A DNA stretch of 64,000 nt. Origin: an uncultured Oscillospiraceae bacterium (GTDB lineage: Bacteria > Bacillota > Clostridia > Oscillospirales > Acutalibacteraceae). Positions 41,899 through 49,232 of the stretch are shown here, piece by piece; positions within the stretch are counted from its first letter, which is position 1, and every line of letters begins with the position of its first letter. The stretch is from positions 8,787-72,786 of the forward strand of contig CAJJLZ010000012.1 of assembly GCA_905192745.1 (NCBI GenBank), read 5' to 3'. The notes under the pieces were generated by a model. That model saw only the letters and a program-made list of their open reading frames with translations. It was not told where the DNA came from and did no database searches. Made by a program: the position numbers and the translations under genes.

Positions 41899-44820
41899 TC
41901 AGCCGTTTCGCGCTTCCATCGCCGCGAGGAGGGAGCGGATGCGGATGCGCACCGCGCCAAGATTGTTGATTTCGTCGATTTTGAGCTGGGTGTACAGCTT
42001 GCCGCCCTTCTCCAGAATGGTGCGGACCTCGTCGGTGGTGATCGCGTCGATCCCACAGCCGAAGGACACCAGTTGTATCAGCTGCATATCCGGCTGGGTG
42101 GTGACGTATTCCGCCGCGCTGTACAGGCGGGAATGGTAGGTCCACTGATTCAGCACATGGACCGGCTGTTTCGGCTCGCGGTAGGCGACCGCGTCCTCGG
42201 TCACTACCGTCAGGCCAAAGGAGGCGATCATGGAATCAATGCCGTGGTTGATCTCCGGGTCCACATGATAGGGCCGGCCGGAGAGTACGATGATGTTCCG
42301 CCCGTTTTTCCGGGCGTCCGCGATCATTTCCGCGCCCTTTTCCCGCAACATGCCAAGGTAGGCGGCGTACGCGCCGTAGGCGGCCTTGCTGGCGGCCTTC
42401 ACCTCGCCCGCCGGGATGCCGAATTCCGCCCCGAAATACTCCGCCGCCTTTTTTGCGAAATCGCGGGGACGGTGCATCCCGAAATAGGGATGGAGGAACC
42501 GGGTGTTTTTCAGCGCGAGGACATTGGCGTCGATCAGCTCGGGATAATAGGCGACGACCGGGCAGTTATAGTGGTTGTCGCCCTTCCCCTCGTCGAAGTT
42601 ATAGGGCAGGCAGGGATAGAAGATCGCGTCCACCCCCATGTCCAGCAGCTTTTCCACATGGCCGTGAATCAGCTTGGCGGGGTAGCACACCGTGTCCGAG
42701 GGGATGGTGTGCTGCCCGCAGGCGTACAGGCTGCGGGAGGATTCGGGGGAAAGCACCACTTCGAATCCGAGCGTCGTGAAGAAGGTATGCCAGAAGGGAA
42801 GGTTTTCGTACATATTCAGCGCCATAGGCAGCCCGATCCGCCCGCGGCGGTTTTCCCCGCCGCGGAGGGAGCGCAGGTACTCGTATTTCCACTTGTACAG
42901 GTTGGGAATATTCTTTTGTTCCCCCTTGCCGAGCGGGCGTTCACAGCGGTTGCCCGAGATGAAGCGCCGCTTTCCGCCGAAGGTGTTGACGGTGAGCTGG
43001 CAGTGGTTGCCGCACAGCCCGCATTGGCTGGACTTCGCGGTGTGTTCGAAACGCTTCAGCTCGTCCGCCGTCAGCAGGCCGCTCTTTTCCAGACGGAGGT
43101 CCCGGGCGGCGAGGGCCGCGCCGTAGGCGCCCATAATCCCGGCGATGGTCGGGCGGACGACCTCGGCGCCCAGCTCCAGTTCAAAGCTGCGGAGAACGGC
43201 GTCATTCAGAAAGGTGCCGCCCTGCACTACGATATGCCGGCCCAGCTCGGACGGGCTGGAAGCGCGGATAACCTTGTAAATTGCGTTTTTGACAATGCTC
43301 ATGGACAGGCCGGCGGAGATGTCGTCCACCCCCGCGCCCTCCTTCTGGGCCTGCTTGACCGAGGAGTTCATGAACACCGTACAGCGGGAGCCGAGGTCCA
43401 CCGGTTTTTCCGCGAAAAGGCCGAGGACGGCGAAATCCGCGATGGAATACCCCAGCGCTTTGGCAAAGGTTTCGATAAAGGAGCCGCAGCCGGAGGAGCA
43501 GGCCTCGTTGAGCATGATGCTGTCGATCGCGCCGTTGCGGATCTTGAAGCATTTCATATCCTGCCCGCCGATGTCGATGATAAAATCCACCTCCGGGTTG
43601 AAGTGGGCGGCGGCGCGGTAATGCGCCACCGTTTCCACCAGCCCGAGGTCGATGTTGAAGGCGTTTTTAATCAGATCCTCGCCGTAGCCGGTGGCCGCGC
43701 TGCCCCGGATGGCAATCCGGTCCCCGAAGCGGCGGTAGATTTCCTTCAGCTGTTCCAGCACCACGGCGACCGGATTGCCGCCGTTGGAGGCGTAGTAGGT
43801 GTACAGCAGCCCGCCGTCCGGCGTGACCAGCGCCAGTTTGGTCGTGGTGGAGCCGGCGTCCACCCCAAGGTACGCGTCCCCGGTGTAGCCGTCAACGTCG
43901 ATGGCGGGAGGACAGTGGGCGGCGTGCCGGGCGGAAAAGGCCGCGTATTCCTCCTTCGAGGCGAAGAGGGGGGGGAGGGTATTGGTGGTGTTCTTCTGAG
44001 CGGAGGCGCTGTCGATCCGCCGCAGCACCTCGTCAAACGGCATCGGCTGGGCGTTATTGCCCGCATAGACCGCCGCGCCTACCGCGACGAATACGTCGGC
44101 GTTTTCAGGAAAAACCGCGTTTTCGGGGGAGAGCTTCAGCGTTTCCACAAACCGTTCCCGCAGACCGCTCAGGAAGAAGAGCGGGCCGCCGAGGAACAGC
44201 ACTTTTCCCTTAATCTCCCGCCCTTGAGCGAGGCCGGCGATGGTTTGGTTCACCACCGCCTGAAAGATGCTCGCCGCGATATCCTCCTTCCGCGCGCCCT
44301 GATTGAGCAGGGGCTGGATGTCCGACTTGGCGAACACCCCGCAGCGGGAGGCGATGGAATACAGCTTTTCATGATGCAGGCTGAGCTCGTTCAGCTCGTC
44401 CGGCGTGACGTTCAGCAGGGTGGCCATCTGGTCGATGAACGCGCCGGTCCCGCCCGCGCAGGAACCGTTCATCCGTTCTTCCAGCCCGCCGGAGAAGAAG
44501 ATGATCTTTGCGTCTTCCCCGCCGAGCTCCACCACCACGTCGGCGTCGGGGATGAAGCGTTCCACCCCGCCGGCGGTGGCAAAAACCTCCTGCACAAATT
44601 CCAGATCGGCGGCTTTCGCCACACCGAGACCGGCCGAGCCGGTGACCGCGACCTGCACCTCCCCGTTTCCCAGTTTGGGAGCAAGAAGACGGAGCATTTC
44701 GGCGGTCTTCTCCCGCACCTTCGACATGTGCCGCTCGTAGGTCTTGAACAGTATGTTATCCTGATCGTCCAGCAGCACAACCTTGACGGTTGTGGAGCCG
44801 ATGTCAATTCCAATGCGCAA
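41899..44820 (-). CDS. Large CoA-substrate-specific enzyme activase-like protein (two ASKHA domains)
   Basis: 973 residues. Two BcrAD/BadF-type ATPase domains in tandem: residues ~1-260 (RIGIDIGSTTVKVVLLD; VELGGEDAKII; GGTGAFIDQMA) and ~320-580 (YLGVDAGSTTTKLALVTPDG; IDIGGQDMKCFKI; GCGSFIETFAKALG). A DUF2229-like part (about 640-960) follows with Cys motifs CGLCGNHC and YPCLPYN. Such proteins use ATP to push an electron to a 2-hydroxyacyl-CoA dehydratase-type partner. The start is TTG at 44820, set by AGGAGG 7 bases upstream. No hgdAB-type dehydratase genes are adjacent, so the substrate is unknown. Confidence 0.9.
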   Translation of the reverse strand: MRIGIDIGSTTVKVVLLDDQDNILFKTYERHMSKVREKTAEMLRLLAPKLGNGEVQVAVTGSAGLGVAKAADLEFVQEVFATAGGVERFIPDADVVVELGGEDAKIIFFSGGLEERMNGSCAGGTGAFIDQMATLLNVTPDELNELSLHHEKLYSIASRCGVFAKSDIQPLLNQGARKEDIAASIFQAVVNQTIAGLAQGREIKGKVLFLGGPLFFLSGLRERFVETLKLSPENAVFPENADVFVAVGAAVYAGNNAQPMPFDEVLRRIDSASAQKNTTNTLPPLFASKEEYAAFSARHAAHCPPAIDVDGYTGDAYLGVDAGSTTTKLALVTPDGGLLYTYYASNGGNPVAVVLEQLKEIYRRFGDRIAIRGSAATGYGEDLIKNAFNIDLGLVETVAHYRAAAHFNPEVDFIIDIGGQDMKCFKIRNGAIDSIMLNEACSSGCGSFIETFAKALGYSIADFAVLGLFAEKPVDLGSRCTVFMNSSVKQAQKEGAGVDDISAGLSMSIVKNAIYKVIRASSPSELGRHIVVQGGTFLNDAVLRSFELELGAEVVRPTIAGIMGAYGAALAARDLRLEKSGLLTADELKRFEHTAKSSQCGLCGNHCQLTVNTFGGKRRFISGNRCERPLGKGEQKNIPNLYKWKYEYLRSLRGGENRRGRIGLPMALNMYENLPFWHTFFTTLGFEVVLSPESSRSLYACGQHTIPSDTVCYPAKLIHGHVEKLLDMGVDAIFYPCLPYNFDEGKGDNHYNCPVVAYYPELIDANVLALKNTRFLHPYFGMHRPRDFAKKAAEYFGAEFGIPAGEVKAASKAAYGAYAAYLGMLREKGAEMIADARKNGRNIIVLSGRPYHVDPEINHGIDSMIASFGLTVVTEDAVAYREPKQPVHVLNQWTYHSRLYSAAEYVTTQPDMQLIQLVSFGCGIDAITTDEVRTILEKGGKLYTQLKIDEINNLGAVRIRIRSLLAAMEARNG

Positions 44821-45043
44821 AGCAGGGCCTCCTAACAATATATGGGATGAGGAACAGCGGAAACCGCCATCCCTTGTAGAAGCGTCGGACAGGCGCGCGC
44901 CCCATGGAGCGGCGTCCGGACAACCGGGGTAAAGAACTCCAGCATCTTTTTATTATAGCACCAGTCGGTGGGAAGAGCAAGCAAAAGCCGCATTTTCTTC
45001 GCTTTTCCGCCGTGTCGGATTCTGGAAGAATCTCTGGGAGAAT

Positions 45044-45070
45044 CCCGGGAATCTCTCAGAGATTCCCGGG
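45044..45070. other. 27-bp perfect palindrome upstream of the activase gene
   Basis: CCCGGGAATCTCT-C-AGAGATTCCCGGG: 13-bp arms around one base. It lies in the 5' region of the minus-strand activase operon and 9 bases before a promoter reading the other way. Either an operator or a stem-loop in the leader; the regulator is unknown. Confidence 0.75.
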
Positions 45071-45078
45071 AAAAACGG

Positions 45079-45108
45079 TTGCGAAAAATTGGTTTGCTAC
45101 GGTATACT
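45079..45108 (+). promoter_or_regulatory. Predicted upstream promoter of the YD-repeat lipoprotein gene
   Basis: TTGCGA, an 18-base spacer and TATACT, beside the 27-bp palindrome. Confidence 0.45.
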
Positions 45109-45164
45109 AAACATTAATCCATAAAAGATTACAGGATTGTCATACGATTGTAACCGCGCTGTCA

Positions 45165-45193
45165 TTGCCATTGTTTTGACGGTGAAGTATACT
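45165..45193 (+). promoter_or_regulatory. Predicted proximal promoter of the YD-repeat lipoprotein gene
   Basis: TTGCCA, a 17-base spacer and TATACT, about 50 bases before the start codon. Confidence 0.55.
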
Positions 45194-45246
45194 GGAATTA
45201 AAGCAGAAAAATAAGGAAAAAGGCGGGGAGTGTGAAAAGGATGGTT

Positions 45247-46473
45247 ATGAAAAGAAAAGCGGTCCTGCGGCTGTTCGGCTTTCTCCTGTCCTGCGTGATG
45301 CTGGCCGGCTGTCAGCCGGTTCCCGCGGCGGGGGTTGTATCGTCGGCTTTGCCCGGAGCGTCCGGAGCGCAGGAAAGCGCGTCGTCCACGTCGTCTGCGG
45401 CGGATGAAAAGAAGCCGATGGCCGGGGGAATCCGGGAGACGGTATATTTCCATAATAACGGAACGATGGATGCGGATAAAATAAAGGAAAGCTGGCAGAT
45501 TGTTGATTCGATGACGGAGAACCGGCGAAAGGAATTGACGGAGGAATTCCTCCGGACATGGGATGTGTACAAGGAAGCCCCGGACGGCGCGGCCGGCACG
45601 CAGGGACGCCCCTTGCTGGAATATTATTCGAACGAGGCCAAACGGATTACCGGCGTGGTTTTTCATCTCTGGTCACAGCGTCGGACGTTGAACGAGGAGT
45701 TCTGGGGAAAGGGAGACCCGGACGAATGGATCGAAACGGCGACGTACTGCACCCTGCTGCATTGGGACGATCTTGAGAAGCGGGGGACGCTGGTCTATGA
45801 CCGCGACGCGGAACAGAGAACCCGGTGGGAACGGTATTATGACCCGGATGGGGTGCAGAAGCAGTATATCGCCTATGAATACGCCGAGGGTCTTCCGATC
45901 CTGCTGATTACTCAATACGAGGGGCCGGAGCTGCAAACTCCGTCGTGTGATGAAGGCAATGTGCTGAACCAGCCGCAGAGGTTCTGGCTTTATCAGAATC
46001 TGGCGGAATACGACGCGGCGGGACGGCTGCAGAAATACAAGGGGACGCTGCACGCGGGCGACCGCGCTGTATTCCAATATGACGGCGCGGGCCGCCTGCA
46101 GACGATCCGGGAAGAAACCGATCAGCCGGTCAAAGGGCAGGAGGACAATTTCTCCGGGAAAGTCACCTTCACCTATCGGGACGACGGCAGTCTGGATACC
46201 ATGGATTATGGGTTTCTCTACTGGGGTTCCTCCACAGACTGCAGCGGAGCGGCGGCCTATGACGAGCAGGGGCGGCTGGTGTACCGGCATTACTACATCA
46301 CCCACGGCTACCACTACCGCGTTTATCTGTATAACGGGGAAGAGACGCGCCCTTGGGCCTGGATGGAGTTCTGTACGCAGGCCCTCAGCTCGCCGGACGA
46401 AGAAACCGGCGTTTATTATGGCTGCGGTTGTTTTTTCTATCTTTTTGAAAAACAGGAAGCGGCCGCCGGATAA
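45247..46473 (+). CDS. Lipoprotein with RHS/YD-like repeats
   Basis: About 408 residues. Lipoprotein signal (MKRKAVLRLFGFLLSCVMLAGC), a Ser/Ala linker (about 25-55), then a mostly beta region containing a series of YD-type motifs: YDPDGVQKQYIAYEY, EYDAAGRLQKYKGTL, QYDGAGRLQTIREE, TYRDDGSLDTMDY and AYDEQGRLVYRHYY. These resemble the YDxxGRL repeats of RHS/wall-associated proteins, but in a small anchored protein without a toxin tip. The ATG at 45247 (AAAGG at 7 bases) was chosen; a GTG at 45232 and an ATG at 45241 are alternatives. Function unknown. Confidence 0.75.
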   Translation: MKRKAVLRLFGFLLSCVMLAGCQPVPAAGVVSSALPGASGAQESASSTSSAADEKKPMAGGIRETVYFHNNGTMDADKIKESWQIVDSMTENRRKELTEEFLRTWDVYKEAPDGAAGTQGRPLLEYYSNEAKRITGVVFHLWSQRRTLNEEFWGKGDPDEWIETATYCTLLHWDDLEKRGTLVYDRDAEQRTRWERYYDPDGVQKQYIAYEYAEGLPILLITQYEGPELQTPSCDEGNVLNQPQRFWLYQNLAEYDAAGRLQKYKGTLHAGDRAVFQYDGAGRLQTIREETDQPVKGQEDNFSGKVTFTYRDDGSLDTMDYGFLYWGSSTDCSGAAAYDEQGRLVYRHYYITHGYHYRVYLYNGEETRPWAWMEFCTQALSSPDEETGVYYGCGCFFYLFEKQEAAAG

Positions 46474-46544
46474 CCGTCGGCAGGAGCGACAGGGCGGCTT
46501 TCGCCGCCCTGCAATATTTGCGGAATCAGAAAGGAAGAATTTCC

Positions 46545-47312
46545 ATGCTGCTTGTACTGGATATGGGGAACACCAACATTACCATCGGGATTTTTGAAAA
46601 CGACCGTCTGCGGCTGGAATCCCGCATCGCGACCGACCACACCAAGATGGAGGATCAGTACGCGGTGGAGCTGCTGGACATCCTGCGGCTGTACGGCGTG
46701 AACGAGCGGGAGTTCAGGGGGGCGATCATCTCCTCGGTTGTCCCGCCCCTCAACCACACCATCCGCCGCGCGGTGGAAAAGGTGACCGGCGTATCTCCCA
46801 TGCTGGTCGGCCCCGGCGTGAAGAGCGGGCTGGATATCCGGATCGACAACCCCGCCCAGCTCGGCGCCGACCTGCTGGTGGGCGCGGTGGCGGGGGTGGC
46901 GGAATTCGGCGCTCCCTGCATCATCTGGGACCTCGGCACCGCCACGACCGTGTCGGTGGTGGATAAGCAGGGCGTATTCCGCGGCGGCGCGATTATGCCG
47001 GGAGTGGGGGTGTCCTTTGACACGCTGGCCTCCCGCGCCTCTCAGCTTCAGTCCATCAGCTTTGAAGCGCCGGAAAAGGTGGTGGGCGCAAACACCATCG
47101 CCAGTATGCAGTCCGGAGCGGTATACGGTACGGCCGCCATGCTGGATGGTATGTGCGACCGCATTGAGGAGGAGATGGGCTATCCGATGACCGTAATCGC
47201 TACCGGCGGTTTGGGGCGGGAAATCGTCCGTCACTGCCGGCGGGAGATTATTTACGACGACACCCTGCTGCTGACCGGACTGCGGCTGGTGTACGAAAAG
47301 AATAAAAAGTAA
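46545..47312 (+). CDS. coaX: Type III pantothenate kinase
   Basis: 255 residues: P-loop-like MLLVLDMGNTNITIGIFE, PQLGADLLVGAVAG-type segment (PAQLGADLLVGAVAGVAEFG), IIWDLGTATTVSVVD and GGAIMPGVGVSFDTLASRASQL, all hallmarks of CoaX (ASKHA fold). It phosphorylates pantothenate in the first step of CoA synthesis; type III enzymes need a monovalent cation and are not feedback-inhibited by CoA. Ribosome site AAGGAAG. The next gene is an ECF S component, which fits a vitamin uptake link. Confidence 0.95.
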   Translation: MLLVLDMGNTNITIGIFENDRLRLESRIATDHTKMEDQYAVELLDILRLYGVNEREFRGAIISSVVPPLNHTIRRAVEKVTGVSPMLVGPGVKSGLDIRIDNPAQLGADLLVGAVAGVAEFGAPCIIWDLGTATTVSVVDKQGVFRGGAIMPGVGVSFDTLASRASQLQSISFEAPEKVVGANTIASMQSGAVYGTAAMLDGMCDRIEEEMGYPMTVIATGGLGREIVRHCRREIIYDDTLLLTGLRLVYEKNKK

Positions 47313-47408
47313 TCGAACGGAAAAGCGGAGGGCGTGGAAGCTCTGCAAAAAGTTCCGAAAGCACGAAAAATATGCCGGCTCAGGGTGGCGCGGCGGGGAA
47401 ATATCGTG

Positions 47409-47436
47409 TATAATGAATCCGGAAAAGCCGGATTCA
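47409..47436 (+). promoter_or_regulatory. Isolated -10 element and stem-loop in the coaX-ECF intergenic region
   Basis: TATAAT at 47409-47414 without a good -35, merging into a perfect stem-loop TGAATCCGG-AAAAG-CCGGATTCA (47414-47436). It could be a coaX stop without a T tract, or the start of a leader for the transporter gene. Confidence 0.4.
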
Positions 47437-47513
47437 TCGAAAAACGATTGTCAGGTCAAAGGCCCTTCCTGCCGCCTTGCAGCGCCATCGTTTTTCTCCT
47501 CGGCATCTATCTT

Positions 47514-47602
47514 TATGGTGTAATGCCGTTTGGGAAAATGCCGACAGGCATTTTCGATTGCGCCGCGGGAAAAGGCGAGCATAGAACCCGGCCGGGCGGC
47601 GC
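47514..47602. repeat. 89-bp structured repeat, copy 3
   Basis: Begins TATGGTGTAATGCCG, ends GGGCGGCGC, and is followed at 47603 by the first 12 bases of a further unit (TATGGTGTAATA). Hairpin GAAAATGCC-GACA-GGCATTTTC occupies the same positions as in the copy at 19296 with four compensated base-pair changes; GCGCCGC/GCGGCGC also remains. Confidence 0.85.
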
Positions 47603-47679
47603 TATGGTGTAATAAAGCGGGTCTGGAGTAAGCCCGTAAAAAACCGACAGGCGAAATACCGTCGGTTCTACGCCGGAAA

Positions 47680-47741
47680 CCGTGGACAGCGGATACGGAA
47701 ACGGCGCGGCAGCCTTTGGCGCCGCAGCGGTTTCCCCACGG
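47680..47741 (+). other. Structured leader element upstream of the ECF S component
   Basis: Three nested stems in 62 bases: CCGTGG/CCACGG, GGAAAC/GTTTCC and GCGGC/GCCGC, with internal loops. A smaller hairpin AACCGAC/GTCGGTT lies just upstream (47642-47668). I could not match it to TPP, FMN, THF or preQ1 riboswitch cores. Candidate cis-regulatory RNA for the transporter gene. Confidence 0.45.
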
Positions 47742-47888
47742 AGAGGGCGTATGGTCGGACGGGGTCCGAATAGATATTTTATTCCGCGTTCGGGGCGGCT
47801 GCCGCCGGAACGCGGCGCGCTGTATCTCTTCTCGCCCGAATCTCCAAGGGCGGATCAAAGGGAGCAGCAGCAAGGAGGTTTTGTCGTA

Positions 47889-48584
47889 ATGACAAGAAGC
47901 AAGCTGGAGAAACTGGTTTTGACCGCGATGTTCTGCGCGATCATAACCGCCATGACCTTTATTCCGTTTGTGGGCTACATTACCTACGGGGGGCTGAGCA
48001 TCACTACGCTGCATGTCGTGGCGATCCTCGGGGCGGTCACTCTCGGCCCGGCCCGCGGGGCGGTGATCGGTCTGGTCTGGGGCGTGACCTGTCTGCTGTA
48101 TGCGCTGGCAAACGGTACGGCGGATGCGGCGATCTTCCTGAATCCGCTGGTTTCGGTGCTGCCGCGCCTGATCGTCGGCTTCGCCGCCGGCTGGTATTTC
48201 CGCTGGTTCCATACGCTGTTCCGCAAGCTGAGCCGCCGGAAGGCGGAAGCCGCGGCTCCGTCGGCGGAAGCAGCGCCGGCCCGCCGTCCAAACGTGCTGG
48301 TGCGCTGGGTGCGCTCCTTCCGGGGAAAGGGACCGGCGGTGGCGGCTTCGGCCGTGGCGGCCGCGCTTGGGACCCTGACCAATACCGCGCTGGTGATTAC
48401 GGCGATTCACCTGTTCGGCGGCAGCGGCGTGGTAAAGATGGGCGCTGTGCTGCAGGCTATCGTGGGTACGGCGCTGAGCCTGAATATGGCGGTTGAACTG
48501 CCGCTGGCCATCCTGGTGGTTCCCGTCGTCGCCATGCCTCTGTTCCAACTGATGCGCCGGCAGGGGACGACGGATATCCGGTAG
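47889..48584 (+). CDS. ECF transporter S component (possibly pantothenate-specific)
   Basis: 231 residues: LEKLVLTAMFCAIITAMTFIPFVGYITYGGLSITTLHVVAILGAVTLGPARGAVIGLVWGVTCLLYA is a typical S-component start. About six helices, interrupted near residues 110-145 by an Arg/Ala-rich cytoplasmic loop (RKLSRRKAEAAAPSAEAAPARR). It binds a vitamin and delivers it through the shared EcfAAT module, not present here. Adjacency to coaX suggests pantothenate (PanT-like); this is inference. Ribosome site AGGAGG. A structured leader and an 89-bp repeat precede it. Confidence 0.85.
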   Translation: MTRSKLEKLVLTAMFCAIITAMTFIPFVGYITYGGLSITTLHVVAILGAVTLGPARGAVIGLVWGVTCLLYALANGTADAAIFLNPLVSVLPRLIVGFAAGWYFRWFHTLFRKLSRRKAEAAAPSAEAAPARRPNVLVRWVRSFRGKGPAVAASAVAAALGTLTNTALVITAIHLFGGSGVVKMGAVLQAIVGTALSLNMAVELPLAILVVPVVAMPLFQLMRRQGTTDIR

Positions 48585-48603
48585 CCGAAGAATAAGAATA
48601 AAT

Positions 48604-48644
48604 AAAACGCGCGCCTTTCCAATAACGGAAAGGCGCGCGTTTTT
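48604..48644. terminator. Terminator after the ECF S component
   Basis: AAAACGCGCGCCTTTCC and complement around AATAAC, followed by TTTTT; symmetrical, so it also serves the convergent minus-strand gene. Confidence 0.9.
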
Positions 48645-48669
48645 CTGATAGACAGGGAACGATGGGGGA

Positions 48670-49005
48670 CTATACCGCGTAAGGCTGCAGCGCATCCAGC
48701 ACCGTACTGACGAAGCTTTCGGCCGCGCCCCAGTCGAAGCGGAACAGGCCCTCGCCGCCTCCGCCGCTGACGCAGACCACCCGGGTACGCCCCTCGAGAT
48801 TGTCAACGGTTGCAGTCAGGGTTAACCGGTTCCCCGCCCGATAATAATGCTTTTCGTACACCAAGACAATACAGAGCGCCTGATTTGACGCGCGAAGGAC
48901 ATAGGAATCAATGCGTTCTCCGGTAATACTGCCGTCCACGATGGCGGCGTCAATCGTCCGGGCCGCGTCGTCCGGCGGGAGAGAAACGTACATAGTCTTT
49001 GCCAT
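48670..49005 (-). CDS. DUF6054-like small protein
   Basis: 111 residues: MAKTMYVSLPPDDAARTIDAAIVDGSITGERIDSYVLRASNQALCIVLVYEKHYYRAGNRLTLTATVDNLEGRTRVVCVSGGGGEGLFRFDWGAAESFVSTVLDALQPYAV. No membrane helix; mixed alpha/beta. The pattern resembles the uncharacterised DUF6054 family of clostridia (from memory). The ATG at 49005 has GGAGG at about 7 bases. Single gene with its own promoter; function unknown. Confidence 0.75.
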   Translation of the reverse strand: MAKTMYVSLPPDDAARTIDAAIVDGSITGERIDSYVLRASNQALCIVLVYEKHYYRAGNRLTLTATVDNLEGRTRVVCVSGGGGEGLFRFDWGAAESFVSTVLDALQPYAV

Positions 49006-49099
49006 GACAGTGCCTCCGCTTTCCGCCGCGCCGCGGCCGGGCGGCCGACGCGGCTGTTTTTGAAGAGCCCATCCGCCGGCCGCGGAAAGCCCTGCTTCC

Positions 49100-49128
49100 A
49101 TTATAGAGAAAACGTCGTGAAAACACAA
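49100..49128 (-). promoter_or_regulatory. Predicted promoter of the DUF6054-like gene
   Basis: On the minus strand TTGTGT, a 17-base spacer and TATAAT. Confidence 0.6.
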
Positions 49129-49138
49129 GTCCGGCGAT

Positions 49139-49176
49139 AAAAAACGGACGGCCCTGCATAAATGCAGAACCGTCCG
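49139..49176 (-). terminator. Terminator of adhE
   Basis: CGGACGG...CTGCA-TAAA-TGCAG...CCGTCCG, followed on the minus strand by TTTTTT. Confidence 0.85.
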
Positions 49177-49232
49177 CCAGCGAGGTCAACAGTATGGGAA
49201 ACCATGCCCGGGGAGGAACAAGGGAAGCCGTC

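Noticed and set aside
41887..44835. Nearly 3-kb open frame on the plus strand opposite the activase gene
   Set aside because: Antisense artefact of GC-biased third positions; no family features, no start signal.
47680..47741. Known vitamin riboswitch (TPP, FMN, THF, preQ1)
   Set aside because: I could not find the conserved core bases of any of these classes; only nested stems are visible.
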